From NCBI GenBank assembly GCA_017354595.1, contig JAFMQQ010000171.1:1-6806 (forward strand): a stretch of 6,806 nt of DNA, in the 5' to 3' direction. The stretch is from Micromonosporaceae bacterium (GTDB lineage: Bacteria > Actinomycetota > Actinomycetes > Mycobacteriales > Micromonosporaceae). The position numbers were made by a program, and so were the translations under genes. This document shows, in pieces, positions 5,635-6,806 of this stretch (the first letter of the stretch is position 1; every line of letters starts with the position of its first letter). The notes beneath the pieces are model-generated. The model had not been told where the DNA came from. It worked only from the letters and a program-made list of their open reading frames with translations, and made no database searches.

Positions 5635-6648
5635 ATGTTCGACCTTCGGGAGACCACAAGCCTAGGGGCGGGGCTTGCCGCGCGGGTGGCGCGGGCACTG
5701 GGGGAGGTCTACCCGGGCGTACCGGTCGGCCCACTGGTACGGTTGCCGGCCGGCCAGGCGGGGGAGACGTACCACGTCTGCGTCGGCTCGATGGATCTGA
5801 TCGTCAAGGCGGTACCGGCGCCGGCCCGCCCGGTCGGCCGGCACGACATGCTGCGCCAGGCGGCGATGCTGCGCGCGCTGGCCGGCTCGGCGGTACCGGT
5901 GCCTTCGGTGGTGGCCGTCGATACCGTGCCGCCGGCCTGGTTCGCGATGACCTGGATCGCCGGCGAGGCGGTCGAGCCGGTGCTGGACGACATCTGGATC
6001 GAACCGGTCCTGGCCCGGCAGCGGATGCTCGCCGCCGCCCGGCTACTGGGCCGGATGCACCAGCTCGCCGTCGGCGCACTGCGCATCCACCGGCCGCCCG
6101 AGGAGGATCCGGCGACACACATCCGCCGGTGGTCCCGGCTGGTGGCGGCGGTACCGGACGAGCTGTGCCCGGGCGGGCTGCGCCTGGCCGAGCGGCTGGC
6201 CTGGGCGGTACCGGCGCGGCTGCCCGCCGCGCTGCTGCACGGCGACTTCCGGCTGGGCAACATCCTCGCCGCGCAGCGCCGGATCTGCGCGCTGATCGAC
6301 TGGGAGACCTGGACGGTCGGCGACCCGCGGATCGATCTGGCCTGGTTCCTGATCTTCGCCGACCACACGAACTTCCCCGGACTGGGCCGGGAGACGCAGG
6401 GACTGCCGAACGAGGCCGAGCTGGTCGAGCGCTACCTGGGCGAGCGGGAGCCGCTGCCCGACCTGGACTGGTTCCGGGCCGTAGCCCGGTTGAAGATGGC
6501 CGCCATCATGGCGCACAACCTGCGCCGCCACCGCGCTGCGACCGCGAGCGGCGCAACGACCGGCGTCGGCGAACGCCTACCCGCGACGATCGAGCGACTC
6601 ATCCAGTCCGGCTCCCAGATCGCCACCACCCTCCACACTGGACACTAA
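5635..6648 (+). CDS. Phosphotransferase of the APH/choline-kinase fold (ACAD10-kinase-like)
   Basis: 337 residues from ATG 5635 to TAA. The N-lobe has a nucleotide-loop-like LPAGQAGETYHVCV (37-50) and the likely ATP-binding lysine Lys58 in LIVKAV; a hinge is at about FAMTWIAGEAV (103-113). The C-lobe carries the Brenner motif LLHGDFRLGNIL, with His202, catalytic Asp204 and Asn209, then ALIDWETWTVGDPRIDLAW with metal-binding Asp222. This wording is closest to the kinase part of ACAD10-type proteins, which phosphorylate hydroxy-acids or their CoA esters, rather than to antibiotic-resistance APHs; the substrate is not known. The helix-C glutamate usual in this family ('REAxVLRAL') appears as Gln75 in DMLRQAAMLRAL, a visible variation. 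No clear Shine-Dalgarno is seen; in-frame GTGs at 5581 and 5584 would overlap the hydrolase gene and are less likely. Co-directional with the hydrolase and possibly in one operon with it. Confidence 0.92.
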   Translation: MFDLRETTSLGAGLAARVARALGEVYPGVPVGPLVRLPAGQAGETYHVCVGSMDLIVKAVPAPARPVGRHDMLRQAAMLRALAGSAVPVPSVVAVDTVPPAWFAMTWIAGEAVEPVLDDIWIEPVLARQRMLAAARLLGRMHQLAVGALRIHRPPEEDPATHIRRWSRLVAAVPDELCPGGLRLAERLAWAVPARLPAALLHGDFRLGNILAAQRRICALIDWETWTVGDPRIDLAWFLIFADHTNFPGLGRETQGLPNEAELVERYLGEREPLPDLDWFRAVARLKMAAIMAHNLRRHRAATASGATTGVGERLPATIERLIQSGSQIATTLHTGH

Positions 6649-6664
6649 GCCCCACCCGCCAGAG

Positions 6665-6806
6665 CGGAGGCCATTCGGGTGCGGCCCGCCGAGCATGCGG
6701 GCGGTTGGGCGCGGGGTGACCCGCGCCGGGGCCAAGCCTGTCAGATAGCACCCTGCTGGACCGGAGGCCATTTCGGGGGGCGGGGTGGCCCGCGACGGGA
6801 CCAAGC
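6665..6806. repeat. Degenerate two-copy intergenic element, cut by the window end
   Basis: CGGAGGCCATT occurs at 6665-6675 and again at 6762-6772. A 27-base block at 6711-6737 recurs at 6780-6806 with three differences (24 of 27 identical), both ending in CCAAGC. The first unit carries about 30 additional bases between the two blocks, including a small hairpin (6684-6689 with 6697-6702). The second copy reaches the last base of the window, so the array may continue. No coding pattern is visible here on either strand; the function is unknown. Confidence 0.6.
6708..6727 (+). terminator. Hairpin with GTGA tetraloop downstream of the kinase gene
   Basis: An eight-base perfect GC stem, 6708-6715 with 6720-6727, closes a GTGA loop (a GNRA tetraloop in RNA) about 60 bases past the kinase stop. 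A weaker six-base stem, 6684-6689 with 6697-6702, precedes it. No T-tract. The stem lies inside the repeated element, and the second copy retains only a five-base version (6780-6784 with 6789-6793). Confidence 0.5.

Noticed and set aside
4740..5734. Two minus-strand open frames of about 305 residues
   Set aside because: Both are antisense shadows of the hydrolase, whose own frame carries a full catalytic triad.
6129..6719. 196-residue plus-strand frame over the kinase C-lobe
   Set aside because: Gly/Arg/Ala shadow of the kinase; the kinase frame holds HGDFRLGN and IDWE motifs.

Overview
The window is very GC-rich with strong third-position G/C bias, actinomycete-type genes and a SigE-family sigma factor. 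This points to a high-GC actinobacterium, most plausibly from the Micromonosporaceae or near it; the family assignment is inference from gene style only. No phage, transposase, CRISPR, rRNA or tRNA signal was seen.

Layout: (1) 1-2628, minus strand: one long open frame of 876 codons that runs off the left edge. It encodes a membrane-anchored protein with a GH67 (alpha-glucuronidase)-like catalytic domain and a multi-spanning C-terminus. (2) 2629-2716: short divergent spacer with two DnaA-box-like nonamers. (3) 2717-3200, plus strand: remnant of an AbiEi-like/DUF559-like gene that has lost its middle and changed frame. (4) 3177-3218: a two-tier, co-centred dyad symmetry between convergent genes. 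(5) 3237-3359, minus strand: a 40-residue single-span membrane protein. (6) 3463-3962, plus strand: a SigE-family sigma factor gene broken by what looks like a single missing base near 3541, followed after one base by (7) 3964-4875, a single-span membrane protein that may be its partner. (8) 4884-4917: strong GC hairpin. (9) 4932-5600: dienelactone-hydrolase-like alpha/beta hydrolase. (10) 5635-6648: APH-fold small-molecule kinase. (11) 6649-6806: hairpin terminator and a degenerate duplicated intergenic element cut by the window end.

Functional reading: the sigma factor and the 303-residue membrane protein form an evident transcription unit (good Shine-Dalgarno sites, one-base spacing). The hydrolase and kinase are co-directional, 34 bases apart, and could be co-transcribed, but no shared pathway can be read from the sequence. 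The stretch from about 2.7 to 3.9 kb carries two damaged genes and looks like a local zone of decay. The most unusual intact gene is the GH67-like membrane protein; no clear undescribed multi-gene system is evident.
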